A stretch of DNA of 64,000 nt from JAFGDH01 sp964441265 (GCA_964441265.1 CAYYKJ010000004.1:1-64000); one strand, 5' to 3'; shown: positions 41,329 to 49,547, counted from the first letter of the stretch. Made by a program: numbers and translations. The notes: generated by a model not told the origin, from the sequence alone.

Positions 41329-41398
41329 GCTGGAAATGGAGAGGGAAATGGTAGACATAGCTCTCAAGTACAAAAAACTTCTCAGAAAGCTGGAATAG
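41306..41398 (+). CDS. Possible 30-aa partner peptide of the Fic/Doc-like gene
   Basis: The frame MKPNSRDKLEMEREMVDIAL then KYKKLLRKLE is one charged amphipathic helix and overlaps the upstream gene by 23 nt. It could be a minimal antitoxin helix or an artefact. It ends 17 nt before the second 26-bp repeat. Confidence 0.35.
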   Translation: MKPNSRDKLEMEREMVDIALKYKKLLRKLE

Positions 41399-41415
41399 TA
41401 TAATGGAAGCTTCTC

Positions 41416-41441
41416 AAGAGGTTCCACAGGAGAAGGAAGAA
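41416..41441. repeat. 26-bp direct repeat, copy 2
   Basis: Exact repeat of the RNase D gene tail at 40781-40806, 635 bp away in the same orientation. It marks the right edge of the Fic/Doc-like cassette, as an attachment-type duplication would. Confidence 0.88.
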
Positions 41442-41490
41442 ATCATCATGAACAGGGGCAGAAAGCTGACTCCCGGGCCAGAACCGCGGA

Positions 41491-41727
41491 TCACCCCTTC
41501 CGGTTTCCGCTCTCTTCAGCTTCGGTGTCCGCCTCTTCGGGGTTATCCCTCTCCTCGGTCTTCTTCTTGAACTCCTTGTATTCCTTCACAGGATGCTCGT
41601 CCGGTTTCTCAACGTCTCCCTTGTATCCCTGTTTCTCTTCCGGCCCGGGCCCGGTCTGGTCCTGCTCAAGCTCATCTTCCTTCCCCTTCTTCTCCGGATC
41701 CTTGTATTTCTCTTCGCTTTCCTCCAT
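41491..41727 (-). CDS. Small charged, probably disordered protein
   Basis: A 78-aa protein starting MEESEEKYKDPEKKGKEDEL, made almost only of Glu, Lys, Asp, Pro and Gly. GGTGATCCC precedes the ATG; a longer frame to 41781 would run through the next gene. No fold is expected. It may be an accessory peptide of the preceding gene at 41778. Confidence 0.5.
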   Translation of the reverse strand: MEESEEKYKDPEKKGKEDELEQDQTGPGPEEKQGYKGDVEKPDEHPVKEYKEFKKKTEERDNPEEADTEAEESGNRKG

Positions 41728-41777
41728 GGGATCACCCTTTAAAATGCCCCGGAGGGCTAATAAACAGTGGATCATCT

Positions 41778-42047
41778 TCATTCCATGAGTTCATCTGCTT
41801 TTTTCAAGATTTCTTCGATGTCTTTGCCGGACTCTGAAAATATCTTTTCCCTTGACTCCTTTTTTATCAGTCCGTTGAGCTCCCTCAGGAATTCGTCGTG
41901 CCCGCAGAACCCGTCCGCAACGTACTGGCTCCTGGGATACTCGATTTCGTTCCAGGTCCCGATGTCGGCCTCGTTGTGCTGTGTCCTCAGCTCCCTCTTC
42001 AGTCTCTCGGCGTAATGAACGAATTCCAGTATTTCCGCGGGTTTCAT
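41778..42047 (-). CDS. Hypothetical protein
   Basis: An 89-aa protein starting MKPAEILEFVHYAERLKREL. It contains ADIGTWNEIEYPRSQYVADG and a helical C-terminus. The ATG at 42047 suits a leaderless transcript from the TTTTTATATT element near 42070; another ATG is at 42065. Family not recognised. Confidence 0.5.
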   Translation of the reverse strand: MKPAEILEFVHYAERLKRELRTQHNEADIGTWNEIEYPRSQYVADGFCGHDEFLRELNGLIKKESREKIFSESGKDIEEILKKADELME

Positions 42048-42140
42048 ACGAAAAGAATGGACCATTGGAATATAAAAACCGTCATCACGGCTTCAGGGAG
42101 CCCCCCGCCCCGGACGATCTTGGATAAGCCGGACTTTAAA

Positions 42141-42160
42141 AATTTAGAGATTTCTAAATT
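42141..42160. promoter_or_regulatory. Inverted repeat before wHTH gene (putative operator)
   Basis: AATTTAGA-GATT-TCTAAATT, perfect 8-4-8, sits between TATA-like TTTAAAAA and the ATG at 42164. Autoregulation by the encoded regulator is the simplest reading. Confidence 0.55.
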
Positions 42161-42163
42161 AAG

Positions 42164-43282
42164 ATGAGAATAAAATACGGGGTCGGTGATTTAGCACGGA
42201 AGATATCTTCCGGGGTGTTCAACACGGAAACAAAGACAATACCGATAGTTACCGCTTTCAAGGAAAAAAATCCCGGTGAGATGGTCCATCTGGAAGATAT
42301 CCGCGACGGGATAATAAAAGTGGTAGGCATTCTGGATGATGTCCCCCTCACAGAGTCATTCAGCGACGTGTTATCCAGGGAGCCTGTCAAAGAGCACTGT
42401 CTCACGATGTCGGGAGACAGCAGGAAAGACAGAAGTTTCGGGATCACGCAGTACGGAAAACATCTGATGCCCCTCTTTGCTTATAATATATGTCAATCTC
42501 ATGAAACCGGCTTGCCTTCATACATGCTATTCAGAGCGGTGAGGAAAGTCAACGAAAACAGCGACTACCATCCCACCTTTATCAACTCTGAAATAATCAG
42601 GCACATATACGGAAACGGTCAGGATCGAATCGATACCGGGAAATTGGTCGAGATTATGGACAAAAGAGGTCTACTGGATACATCTGCAGATAAAACTTCA
42701 CCGAAAAAGGAGAAAAACAGGATAGTGAAATATCACCTGGAAATAATGCTGAGAGACGACAGCAAATTCATCCCTCTTGTAGACATCAACGGGCCGGACT
42801 ACGAAGACAGTGAGATCTGCCTCACCGAAACCGGCAGGACTTTGTATGAAAAGTACGGGCTGCCGTCAGAACTGTTCTTCGCCGGGGACGGGGGCACCCG
42901 CAAGAAAATGGAACAGTACCTGGAACTGCTCCATGAGGAGGACTCGAAGGCGATGGAGATATATTCCGATGCCCTTTCCAATTACATCGAAATATGCCCG
43001 CATGAGATCGGAAAAGAAAACAAGGGACACAAATTCAAAATAATATATGAAATATCGGAAAACGGGGGAGAGATAGAAGCCGGAAATTTAGCGGAAAAAC
43101 TGGAAATACCGAAAAGAAGAAGACTATCAGTCCTGAGGGAACTCAAAAATAAGAACGTTTTGTACAAAGAGAAAAAGTCCAAATATTTATTCTACAAATT
43201 CAGCCCGTCTTTTGGGAAATATATCCGTGAAAGGGGTTTGACAGCTGAATCGGTGAAGAATTTCCACAAGAATCCCGCCTGA
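42164..43282 (+). CDS. Winged-helix regulator-like protein
   Basis: The 372-aa protein has a C-terminal winged helix (EIAENG-type segment IEAGNLAEKLEIPKRRRLSV, then LRELKNKNVLYKEKKSKYLF) and probably another in the N-terminal half. A segment near residue 236 (GLPSELFFAGDGGTRKKMEQ) matches one in the 342-aa protein at 45438 (VIPNNLFFWGDTGTCKRFEK), so the two are distant paralogues. No ligand domain is recognised. A palindrome precedes the start. Confidence 0.6.
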   Translation: MRIKYGVGDLARKISSGVFNTETKTIPIVTAFKEKNPGEMVHLEDIRDGIIKVVGILDDVPLTESFSDVLSREPVKEHCLTMSGDSRKDRSFGITQYGKHLMPLFAYNICQSHETGLPSYMLFRAVRKVNENSDYHPTFINSEIIRHIYGNGQDRIDTGKLVEIMDKRGLLDTSADKTSPKKEKNRIVKYHLEIMLRDDSKFIPLVDINGPDYEDSEICLTETGRTLYEKYGLPSELFFAGDGGTRKKMEQYLELLHEEDSKAMEIYSDALSNYIEICPHEIGKENKGHKFKIIYEISENGGEIEAGNLAEKLEIPKRRRLSVLRELKNKNVLYKEKKSKYLFYKFSPSFGKYIRERGLTAESVKNFHKNPA

Positions 43283-43303
43283 CGGCCTTGGGAACAGCAG
43301 CTG

Positions 43304-43348
43304 TTTTTCAATCTTATCGGCCCTGTCTCATCATGAGGCCGGATCCCC
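43304..43348. repeat. Truncated copy of the endonuclease V 5' end
   Basis: TCAATCTTATCGGCCCT, a short variable part, then ATCATGAGGCCGGATCCC is repeated at 44703-44746, where it leads into the endonuclease V gene. Here only MRPDP survives before the frame diverges. GGGAACAG upstream is shared too. The two copies flank the DUF4143 ATPase gene. Confidence 0.8.
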
Positions 43349-43370
43349 GGGAAATGGTGATAAGAACGGT

Positions 43371-44630
43371 TCACTTTCCCTTCCTGGAATAGGGGGGATG
43401 CGCATCAAGCAGCCTGCTGACATAAAACAGGGGGTAATATTTCACGCTCACTCCCCCAAATTTCCTTTCCCCCAAGAAATCTTCTGAAAGGATGTACCCA
43501 TTGTCGGGACTGTACTTCTCAAGAAAGCTTATGAAGGACTTGGTAAGGACGGTCTTCGATAGTAGCCTCTTGACCTCTATTGCGATTCTTCTCCCCTCGC
43601 TCTCGACAACGAAATCCACCTCGGCCTTTCCCTTGGACCTCCAGAACCTGGGCTCGATGGCCATTTTGACCATCTCACTGAAAACGAAGTTTTCATAAAG
43701 CTCCCCCAGGTCAGTCCTGTCTCTGGCGAAGCTGTCTATCACGGAGTTCCTGAGGCCGTTGTCGAAAAAGAATATCTTGGGGTTTTTGACCAGCTCCGTC
43801 CTCCTGTTCGTAAAGAAGGGCCTGGCCTCCCCGCAGACAAAGGTCTCCTGGAGAATGCCCATCTTTTCCTTGAGTTCGTGGTAGGAATATCCCGATTCGG
43901 ATGAGATTTTATCGTAATTGACCAGTTTCCCGGCCTGCAGGGAAAGCGTCCTGAGGAGACCGGACAATCTTTTCCTGTCCTTTATTCCCAGTATTTCCCC
44001 CATTTCCCTCAGCATGAAAATGTTGTGGATGCCCTCCAGAACCTTTCGCTTTTTCCCGGGATCGCTCTCCAGAACGACCCTGGGATACCCCCCGTAGAGG
44101 ACAAACTCCCTGAAATGGGGCATGACCGCCTTTACCAGAGGCGGGGAAAGCCTTTTCGCCGTGGAATCGTACAGTCCCCTGTCCCGGAATCTCAGGAACT
44201 CCCTGAAAGAGAGGGGAAAAAGCCGGAATATCAGCACCCTCCCGGTGAGATATTTCAGCCCCTTCAGGGAGAGTTCCGTCGAGGAAGAGCCTGTGATAAA
44301 CATCTTTATGTCCTGAGTGTCGTAGATGTATTTCAGATTCTTGCCCGCCCTTTCCGAATACTGTATCTCGTCTATTAGCAGGTAATCGCGCCCCTTCACG
44401 TACCTATCTATGAAGCTGTCCGGGTCCTCATCGAACATCTCAAGCACCCTGGTGTCCTCGAGGGTGATGAAGGCAGCGTTCTCCAGCCCTGAATGAATGC
44501 GCTGTAGAAGGGTAGTTTTTCCCGACTGCCTTGGTCCAAGCACGGCTATCATTTCAGGGTCTTTCATGTATCTCCCTATCTCCTGCTCCAGGTCCCTCCT
44601 TATGTAAATTTTATCTCTTCTATTTTTCAT
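43371..44630 (-). CDS. AAA_14-DUF4143 ATPase
   Basis: The 419-aa protein has Walker A AVLGPRQSGKTTLLQRI near residue 30, Walker B DYLLIDEIQYSE near 83, sensor MFITGSSSTELS near 110 and the LSFREFLRF motif, all typical of this family. The DUF4143 end carries a nuclease-like core (KAEVDFVVESEGRRIAIEVK). Common in archaeal variable regions, with unknown cellular role. It sits between two copies of the endonuclease V 5' end, which suggests insertion. It is only distantly like the ATPase at 30967. Confidence 0.88.
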   Translation of the reverse strand: MKNRRDKIYIRRDLEQEIGRYMKDPEMIAVLGPRQSGKTTLLQRIHSGLENAAFITLEDTRVLEMFDEDPDSFIDRYVKGRDYLLIDEIQYSERAGKNLKYIYDTQDIKMFITGSSSTELSLKGLKYLTGRVLIFRLFPLSFREFLRFRDRGLYDSTAKRLSPPLVKAVMPHFREFVLYGGYPRVVLESDPGKKRKVLEGIHNIFMLREMGEILGIKDRKRLSGLLRTLSLQAGKLVNYDKISSESGYSYHELKEKMGILQETFVCGEARPFFTNRRTELVKNPKIFFFDNGLRNSVIDSFARDRTDLGELYENFVFSEMVKMAIEPRFWRSKGKAEVDFVVESEGRRIAIEVKRLLSKTVLTKSFISFLEKYSPDNGYILSEDFLGERKFGGVSVKYYPLFYVSRLLDAHPPYSRKGK

Positions 44631-44634
44631 AATA

Positions 44635-44663
44635 TTTAAATAATAGTAGACTTATTATTTAAA
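44635..44663. promoter_or_regulatory. Large inverted repeat in DUF4143-ATPase promoter
   Basis: TTTAAATAATA-7-TATTATTTAAA has perfect 11-bp arms, each containing a TATA-like TTTAAATA. It begins 5 bp upstream of the ATPase start and may be both promoter and operator, possibly bidirectional. Confidence 0.5.
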
Positions 44664-44702
44664 ACTATCGGTCGCGATTCAACCCTCCGGGAACAGGCTG
44701 CC

Positions 44703-44746
44703 CTTTTCAATCTTATCGGCCCTCTCTTATCATGAGGCCGGATCCC
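44703..44746. repeat. Endonuclease V leader and first codons (parent copy)
   Basis: Parent copy of the sequence truncated at 43304-43348. It carries the endonuclease V start codon at 44732. Confidence 0.8.
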
Positions 44747-45385
44747 AGGGTCCTGAAGGGCCTTCGCAGGGAGCAGGAGAAGATAGGGAAGCGGGTCAGG
44801 GTGAGTGACGGTATTCCCGGGAAGGTGAAGACCATCGGGGGGTTCGACCTGGCCTACCGAAAGGACACGGGATACGCCTGCGGTGTGGTGCTCGATTACG
44901 GGACCATGGAGGTCCTGGAGAGGAAGATCGTGAAAGCCAGGATCGACTTCCCCTACATATCCACATTCCTCTCCTTCAGGGAGGCGCCGGCGGTGAACGC
45001 GGTCTTCAGCGGACTGGAGAAAAAGCCGGACGTGATGATGATAAACGGGCAGGGGATAATGCACCCCATGAGAGCGGGGCTGGCCAGCCACGTGGGGGTG
45101 GTGCTGGGGAAGCCCTCAATAGGCATAGCCCAGAGGAAGCTGGTAGGTGAATACAGGGTCCCCGGAGAGGCGGGGGACTTCAATCCCATAACCTACGAAG
45201 GGGAGCAGGTGGGGTGGATACTCAGGAGCAAAGAGGGATGCAATCCCGTATTCGTCTCCCCGGGCCACATGGTCTCGCTGGAGCGCTCCCTGGGAATAAC
45301 CAAGCACTGCCTGAAAGCTCATAAACTCCCCGAGCCGGTGAGGCTGGCGGACAGGTTCGCGGGGGAAGCGGCCGACAGGGAATGA
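44732..45385 (+). CDS. nfi: Endonuclease V
   Basis: The 217-aa enzyme nicks DNA at the second bond 3' to deaminated adenine (hypoxanthine). Core motifs: TIGGFDLAYRKD (metal-binding Asp), IDFPYISTFLSFREAPAV (the PYIPG...RE wedge region), VMMINGQGIMHPMRAGLASH (G-x-HPR-x-GLA-H motif) and KPSIGIAQRKL. Length is normal and the gene intact. Like vsr in this window it handles deaminated bases. The 5' end is duplicated at 43304. Confidence 0.93.
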   Translation: MRPDPRVLKGLRREQEKIGKRVRVSDGIPGKVKTIGGFDLAYRKDTGYACGVVLDYGTMEVLERKIVKARIDFPYISTFLSFREAPAVNAVFSGLEKKPDVMMINGQGIMHPMRAGLASHVGVVLGKPSIGIAQRKLVGEYRVPGEAGDFNPITYEGEQVGWILRSKEGCNPVFVSPGHMVSLERSLGITKHCLKAHKLPEPVRLADRFAGEAADRE

Positions 45386-45437
45386 TATGTTTTTTATTCG
45401 GACCGGAGGAAGCGCTTAAATAAATTACTACTCAAGA

Positions 45438-46466
45438 ATGAATATGTCACAAAAAGGGTATTCCAACTACGTACACGTAATAAACACGGGAATGAAGGAC
45501 GTGATAAACTTCTCACTGGAAGCTGGCAGGGGATTGTCCTGCTCCGAGGTGAGGGACAACGTGCTGGCCAGCCTGGGCGAACATTACACAGAGGTGGACG
45601 TCCCACCGCCAGGCACGATAAAAAACACACTGGAAAACCATTACCTTTCCGGGGGATTTGCCAGGAAGCGAAAAAGAAGGAACGAAAACTCATACACCTT
45701 CCGCATGGAGGACGCCGGGAAGAATCTTGTGCTGCCGTCCTCGAACAACATGACTTTTGCCGCCAAGAACAGGAGGCGTGGCCTCGCCCCCTTCATGGCC
45801 TACGGGCACGCCCACGACGATTCAGGGGAGAACCATCCACCAACTTCCATAAAGGAAACCATATTAGGGGAAATATATGAAGAGGGAGGAATGGAATCGG
45901 ATGAGCTCTTCAGCAAGATGAACAGAGACGATATGCTAAACGGCCCCCAGAACAAGAGGAAAAAGTTCAGGAGGCACATGGAATTCCTGACGAAGAGCGA
46001 AGGGGGCTTCAGGCCCCTCATAAAGGGATACGATCCTGAGAAAAACGGCTTTATCAGGCTCACCGGTGACGGAAATAAGCTGGTGGAGGGAGTCGTGATT
46101 CCAAACAACCTCTTCTTCTGGGGGGACACGGGCACATGCAAGAGATTCGAAAAAAGCTACCAGAAGGTCATGGACGGAGACACCGGGAAATACTTCCGGA
46201 CGGCCATTTCGGCATACATGCCCCTGTCACCCAAGGGGAAGCCATGCGATGAGAATGATATCAGGATGAAGAAAACGCTCCTGGACGTAATGAAGGATCG
46301 GGGAAAGTCCGACGTTATCACCATGATGGTGGAGATGGGAGGAGCGGATGAAGGGAAGGTCAGGAAATGGCTGAACGACTTCGCGAAGGCGGGGGTTCTG
46401 GAGAGATCGTATAAAAAGGACCCGCTCGAAGCGGGGATGAATCATTTCATATACGAGCTTGTCTGA
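45438..46466 (+). CDS. Winged-helix regulator-like protein, paralogue of 42164 gene
   Basis: A 342-aa protein. The N-terminal part could bind DNA (GLSCSEVRDNVLASLGEHY), and the C-terminal winged helix reads VITMMVEMGGADEGKVRKWL then NDFAKAGVLERSYKK. The middle VIPNNLFFWGDTGTCKRFEK matches the LFFxGDxGTxK segment of the 42164 product. TATA-like CTTAAATAAATT is about 25 nt upstream. No neighbour in operon. Confidence 0.6.
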   Translation: MNMSQKGYSNYVHVINTGMKDVINFSLEAGRGLSCSEVRDNVLASLGEHYTEVDVPPPGTIKNTLENHYLSGGFARKRKRRNENSYTFRMEDAGKNLVLPSSNNMTFAAKNRRRGLAPFMAYGHAHDDSGENHPPTSIKETILGEIYEEGGMESDELFSKMNRDDMLNGPQNKRKKFRRHMEFLTKSEGGFRPLIKGYDPEKNGFIRLTGDGNKLVEGVVIPNNLFFWGDTGTCKRFEKSYQKVMDGDTGKYFRTAISAYMPLSPKGKPCDENDIRMKKTLLDVMKDRGKSDVITMMVEMGGADEGKVRKWLNDFAKAGVLERSYKKDPLEAGMNHFIYELV

Positions 46467-46575
46467 TTCCCGAAGGGATGCGGGTATAACAGCGTTATAG
46501 TTCTCGGGAAAGATTCCGGTTCATACATGATATTTAAATTTTATGATTTAGTCTTAAAACATCGGGCTTGATTGC

Positions 46576-47337
46576 ATGTCTTTGAACAAATTCACTGTTT
46601 TTCGGAACACCAGAAAGGGAGACTGGATGGCAAAGAACGGTTATGGAACAGAAATTCTCCTCCCAAAATCCGACGAAAGGCTCTCTGTAGGATCTGAAAT
46701 AATCGTTGACGGGATAAAGGAGGGCGATCATGTGAATTTTCCCAGATATGGGCTATATTATATAGAAGGTGTAAACCCTTCACCGAACAAGAAAAGAGGA
46801 AACAGGGACTATATTCCCGGCATAATCACTCAGGATTTTGTCCTGTACGGACAATTCGAGGATGAAAATAAGCATGATCACTGGTACGCAGATATCTCCT
46901 CAGAATTTCATTTTTTCGGAATGAATCTCAACAAGAAACGCGGCCCGAGGGATGCCCGGGTGGGAACCATGGTCGATATACTCGAACATGAAAGGGGAAT
47001 GAGACATAGATGGTGCAACGACTGGGACGTTTCTGAAACGCAGTATCCCCTGTCACCCCTCACAGAGGAGCAAAAGAGTATCGCCGACAGGATATCCGAA
47101 GAAAGGCTCGAAGGCAAAGGAAGGATCGGGACCGTGGCATTGATGACTAACTCAGGTCTCATAATAAAATCGGATTATGTATTCGAATCGGAAAGTGAAT
47201 TCGGAAAGCTTGAGGCGGACGCGATAGCAATTCTGAATACAGATAAACCCGAACTCAGGGAGGGGACGAGGGTCATATACGACCCCGCGATCAGATATGG
47301 CAGATGGGATCAGGTATTCAGTCTGGAAACTCACTGA
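46576..47337 (+). CDS. Hypothetical protein
   Basis: A 253-aa, mostly beta protein. I recognise no family. It has repeated Gly/Asn/Tyr-rich turns (NFPRYGLYYIEGVNPSPNKK, FVLYGQFEDENKHDHWYADI) and a helical part (LTEEQKSIADRISEERLEG). No membrane segment or signal peptide. TATA-like TATTTAAATT lies upstream. Its neighbours give no functional link. Confidence 0.5.
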   Translation: MSLNKFTVFRNTRKGDWMAKNGYGTEILLPKSDERLSVGSEIIVDGIKEGDHVNFPRYGLYYIEGVNPSPNKKRGNRDYIPGIITQDFVLYGQFEDENKHDHWYADISSEFHFFGMNLNKKRGPRDARVGTMVDILEHERGMRHRWCNDWDVSETQYPLSPLTEEQKSIADRISEERLEGKGRIGTVALMTNSGLIIKSDYVFESESEFGKLEADAIAILNTDKPELREGTRVIYDPAIRYGRWDQVFSLETH

Positions 47338-47486
47338 ATTTCTCCCGAGGATCGCTGGATTGATATATTTCGTCACCGTTTGGTCATGTATGAGTGTAAA
47401 GTTTTATATCTTTCCATGAAACCGGAGCAGACCGGGAAAACTTTATAAATGAAGACGCCTATAATCCAATTAAAGTGATGGCTATG

Positions 47487-47678
47487 ATGATACCGATCCG
47501 ATGCATGACATGCGGGAAGCCCGTAGGACACCTCTACGAGAAGTTCAAAGAGAGGGTCTCCAAGGGCGAGAACCCCAAGAAGGTGCTGGATTCCATGGGT
47601 CTGGACAGGTTCTGCTGCAGATCCCTTTTCGTGGGGCACACCGACATGGTAGAGAGGGTCGGAAAGTTCAGAAAGTGA
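47487..47678 (+). CDS. rpoN: DNA-directed RNA polymerase subunit N (Rpb10)
   Basis: The 63-aa zinc-binding polymerase subunit shows MIPIRCMTCGKPVGHLYEKF at the N-terminus (CxxC) and DRFCCRSLF in the second half (CC), the atypical CX2C...CC zinc site of Rpb10. I chose the ATG at 47487 because it gives the family's usual MI-P start; other ATG/GTG codons lie up to 12 nt upstream. TATA-like CTTTATAAA at 47449. A firm archaeal marker for the window. Confidence 0.92.
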   Translation: MIPIRCMTCGKPVGHLYEKFKERVSKGENPKKVLDSMGLDRFCCRSLFVGHTDMVERVGKFRK

Positions 47679-47700
47679 TTCATTCTCTTTTTCAGCATTT

Positions 47701-48537
47701 TCAGGCAGGTATTACTTCAAGAATTTTTATCTCGAAGTCCAGCGTCTCCCCTGCCAGCGGATGGTTGAGATCCAGTATCATGTGGGTGGCGTTGGCCTCA
47801 GAGATCACAGGGAATCCGTAAGGCCCGTATATGGATGTGAACCGGGCCCCCACCTTCGGATTCAGGTATATCATAAGCAGGCCGTCCTCGGTGCGGACCG
47901 TGGAATTCCCGTAGGGAAGCTGGACTACCTGATCCTGCTCGGGCTCGTGCTTCACCCATACGGTGTCGCCCTCGACTTCCGTCACCCTTATCTCCCACGG
48001 ATAAACCACCGCGTCGTATGTCTTGTCCACGACGGGCGTCTCCCCGAAGGTGGCGTTGAAATCCTCCATGGTCATGTTGACCGTTTCCGGGGTGGTCTGG
48101 AACAGCGGCCAGGGGACGGTCTGATTCGAATCAGGCTCTCCGTAGGCCTCCTCCGGTTGCAGGGTGAACTCCTTCTCCTGGCCCTCGTACATCCCTATCA
48201 CGGCCTCGTCGAAACCATCGACAACCTGACCGCTTCCGGCTATGAAGTTGAATTCCCCGGAGTTGTTGAAGTCCCTTTCCTGGGTCTCCACGTAATAATA
48301 CACGGTGATGTTGTCTCCCGCCTCGATGGGAGTTCCGCTGACCGTCTCCAGCCCGAAAAATATAAGCACCGCTGCTATGGCGGCCACGACTATTATTATC
48401 AGTATTCCCAGAAGCAGGGGCACCGGCTTGTCGTTTCCCTGCACCTTCCTGGCTGCCTTTTTGGTCGCCTTTTTGGTCACTTTCTTGGGTTTTTTGAGCT
48501 CCCTGGTCGTTTTTGTTTTTTTCTTTTTATCAGCCAT
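47701..48537 (-). CDS. Membrane-anchored FKBP-type peptidyl-prolyl isomerase
   Basis: A 278-aa protein. A Lys-rich cytoplasmic start (residues 1-37) is followed by one membrane helix (LLLGILIIIVVAAIAAVLIF, about 42-61). The external SlyD-like FKBP domain has FIAGSGQVVDGFDEAVIGMY and the insert-in-flap layout, with LNHPLAGETLDFEIKILEV near the end. It probably assists folding of secreted or surface proteins outside the membrane. Most archaeal homologues are soluble or lipid-anchored; this one is tail-in. Confidence 0.88.
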   Translation of the reverse strand: MADKKKKTKTTRELKKPKKVTKKATKKAARKVQGNDKPVPLLLGILIIIVVAAIAAVLIFFGLETVSGTPIEAGDNITVYYYVETQERDFNNSGEFNFIAGSGQVVDGFDEAVIGMYEGQEKEFTLQPEEAYGEPDSNQTVPWPLFQTTPETVNMTMEDFNATFGETPVVDKTYDAVVYPWEIRVTEVEGDTVWVKHEPEQDQVVQLPYGNSTVRTEDGLLMIYLNPKVGARFTSIYGPYGFPVISEANATHMILDLNHPLAGETLDFEIKILEVIPA

Positions 48538-48595
48538 GAACCATCACAAAAATTTTTGTATATCTTTTAACCTGCTCCTTTATAAATTTGATGAT

Positions 48596-48940
48596 TCATT
48601 CGTTCTTGAAAGAAGCATATTCCTCGGGTATCATACCCTTCCTCTGCATCTCCCTGCATATCTGGCAGAATTCCATGCCCGCATCCATGGGAGAGAGGTC
48701 GCCCCTCACCATCCTCCGGGTTATTTCGTCTATCTTCTTCACTATGAAGGGGTCGTCCCTGAGGGCGGCTATCTTTCCCCGCAGCTCCCTCTTGTACTGG
48801 GAGACTGCCGGCTGGGTGGTGCCCATCACCTTGGCCACAGCTGTCTGGGACAGCCCGTGGTCAGCCATCATCTTTTTGGCGATGAGTGCACGCAGCCCCG
48901 GGAGAATCTCCTTTGAAACGTATTCGCATACGGTTTTCAT
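48596..48940 (-). CDS. HTH transcriptional regulator
   Basis: The 114-aa protein has the helix-turn-helix HGLSQTAVAKVMGTTQPAVS (about residues 29-48) followed by a helical dimerisation part ending CQICREMQRKGMIPEEY, with two Cys. This matches a family of small archaeal Xre-like regulators annotated near amino-acid genes. I chose the ATG at 48940, the first Met before the conserved EYVSKEILPGLRALIAKK. Target unknown. Confidence 0.75.
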   Translation of the reverse strand: MKTVCEYVSKEILPGLRALIAKKMMADHGLSQTAVAKVMGTTQPAVSQYKRELRGKIAALRDDPFIVKKIDEITRRMVRGDLSPMDAGMEFCQICREMQRKGMIPEEYASFKNE

Positions 48941-49067
48941 GTGAGCACCAAGAATGTTATGAATTGTGAGCGGAGATTTATAAATATAACAGCGTTTTAG
49001 ACACCGGCCTCCGCTCGCTTCAACGCATCTGATCATTTTGCGGGACAGAAGGTGCGGAAAGCAGCTA

Positions 49068-49334
49068 TTAACAAAGCATATCAAGCACCTTTCTGATCAT
49101 TTTGAAATCTTCTTCCATGCCCATTGTCCCGTATTCGTTAATGATCTCTGCCTCGTGGCCGGTCACTTTCAGGACAGGGGGATGATCATCCATGCGGAAA
49201 AGCACTTGCCCTTCATTCGGGGGCTTTCCTGCATACGAGGTGAAACCGGACAGAGCGAGCATGTAACCGGAAAGAACATCTGCGTCGATATCGGAGCCCA
49301 GGTTATAATGAACCCTTTTCTGGAGCTTGCTCAT
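49068..49334 (-). CDS. Hypothetical protein
   Basis: An 88-aa soluble protein starting MSKLQKRVHYNLGSDIDADV. It is acidic and mixed alpha/beta. No family recognised. It lies alone upstream of, and divergent from, the NrdR promoter region, with AT-rich promoter-like sequence at 49340-49390. Confidence 0.5.
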   Translation of the reverse strand: MSKLQKRVHYNLGSDIDADVLSGYMLALSGFTSYAGKPPNEGQVLFRMDDHPPVLKVTGHEAEIINEYGTMGMEEDFKMIRKVLDMLC

Positions 49335-49433
49335 GATTAATACTCAAAGATAAACAATATAAAATCATACCATCACTAAAAAATATTCTTTTTAACACGC
49401 TTTTCGCAAGAAATATTTTACAGTATAGAAATT

Positions 49434-49499
49434 CTTATATACTACCCCCGGCACACTATATATTGCGTTATTTGAAATCCAGAACACAATATGTTGTGT
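49434..49499 (+). promoter_or_regulatory. nrdR-nrdJ promoter with two NrdR boxes
   Basis: TATA-like CTTATATA at 49434. Box 1 ACACTATATATTGCGT (49453-49468) and box 2 ACACAATATGTTGTGT (49484-49499) both match the NrdR-box pattern ACAC-A-T-ATAT-T-GTGT, 31 bp apart (three helical turns), which is the usual pairing. Box 1 covers the expected transcription start, so NrdR should repress its own gene and probably the reductase. Confidence 0.8.
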
Positions 49500-49547
49500 T
49501 TTTTGTCGGTAGTAAAAAACGCCGTTATATGAACTCACCGGGATAAA

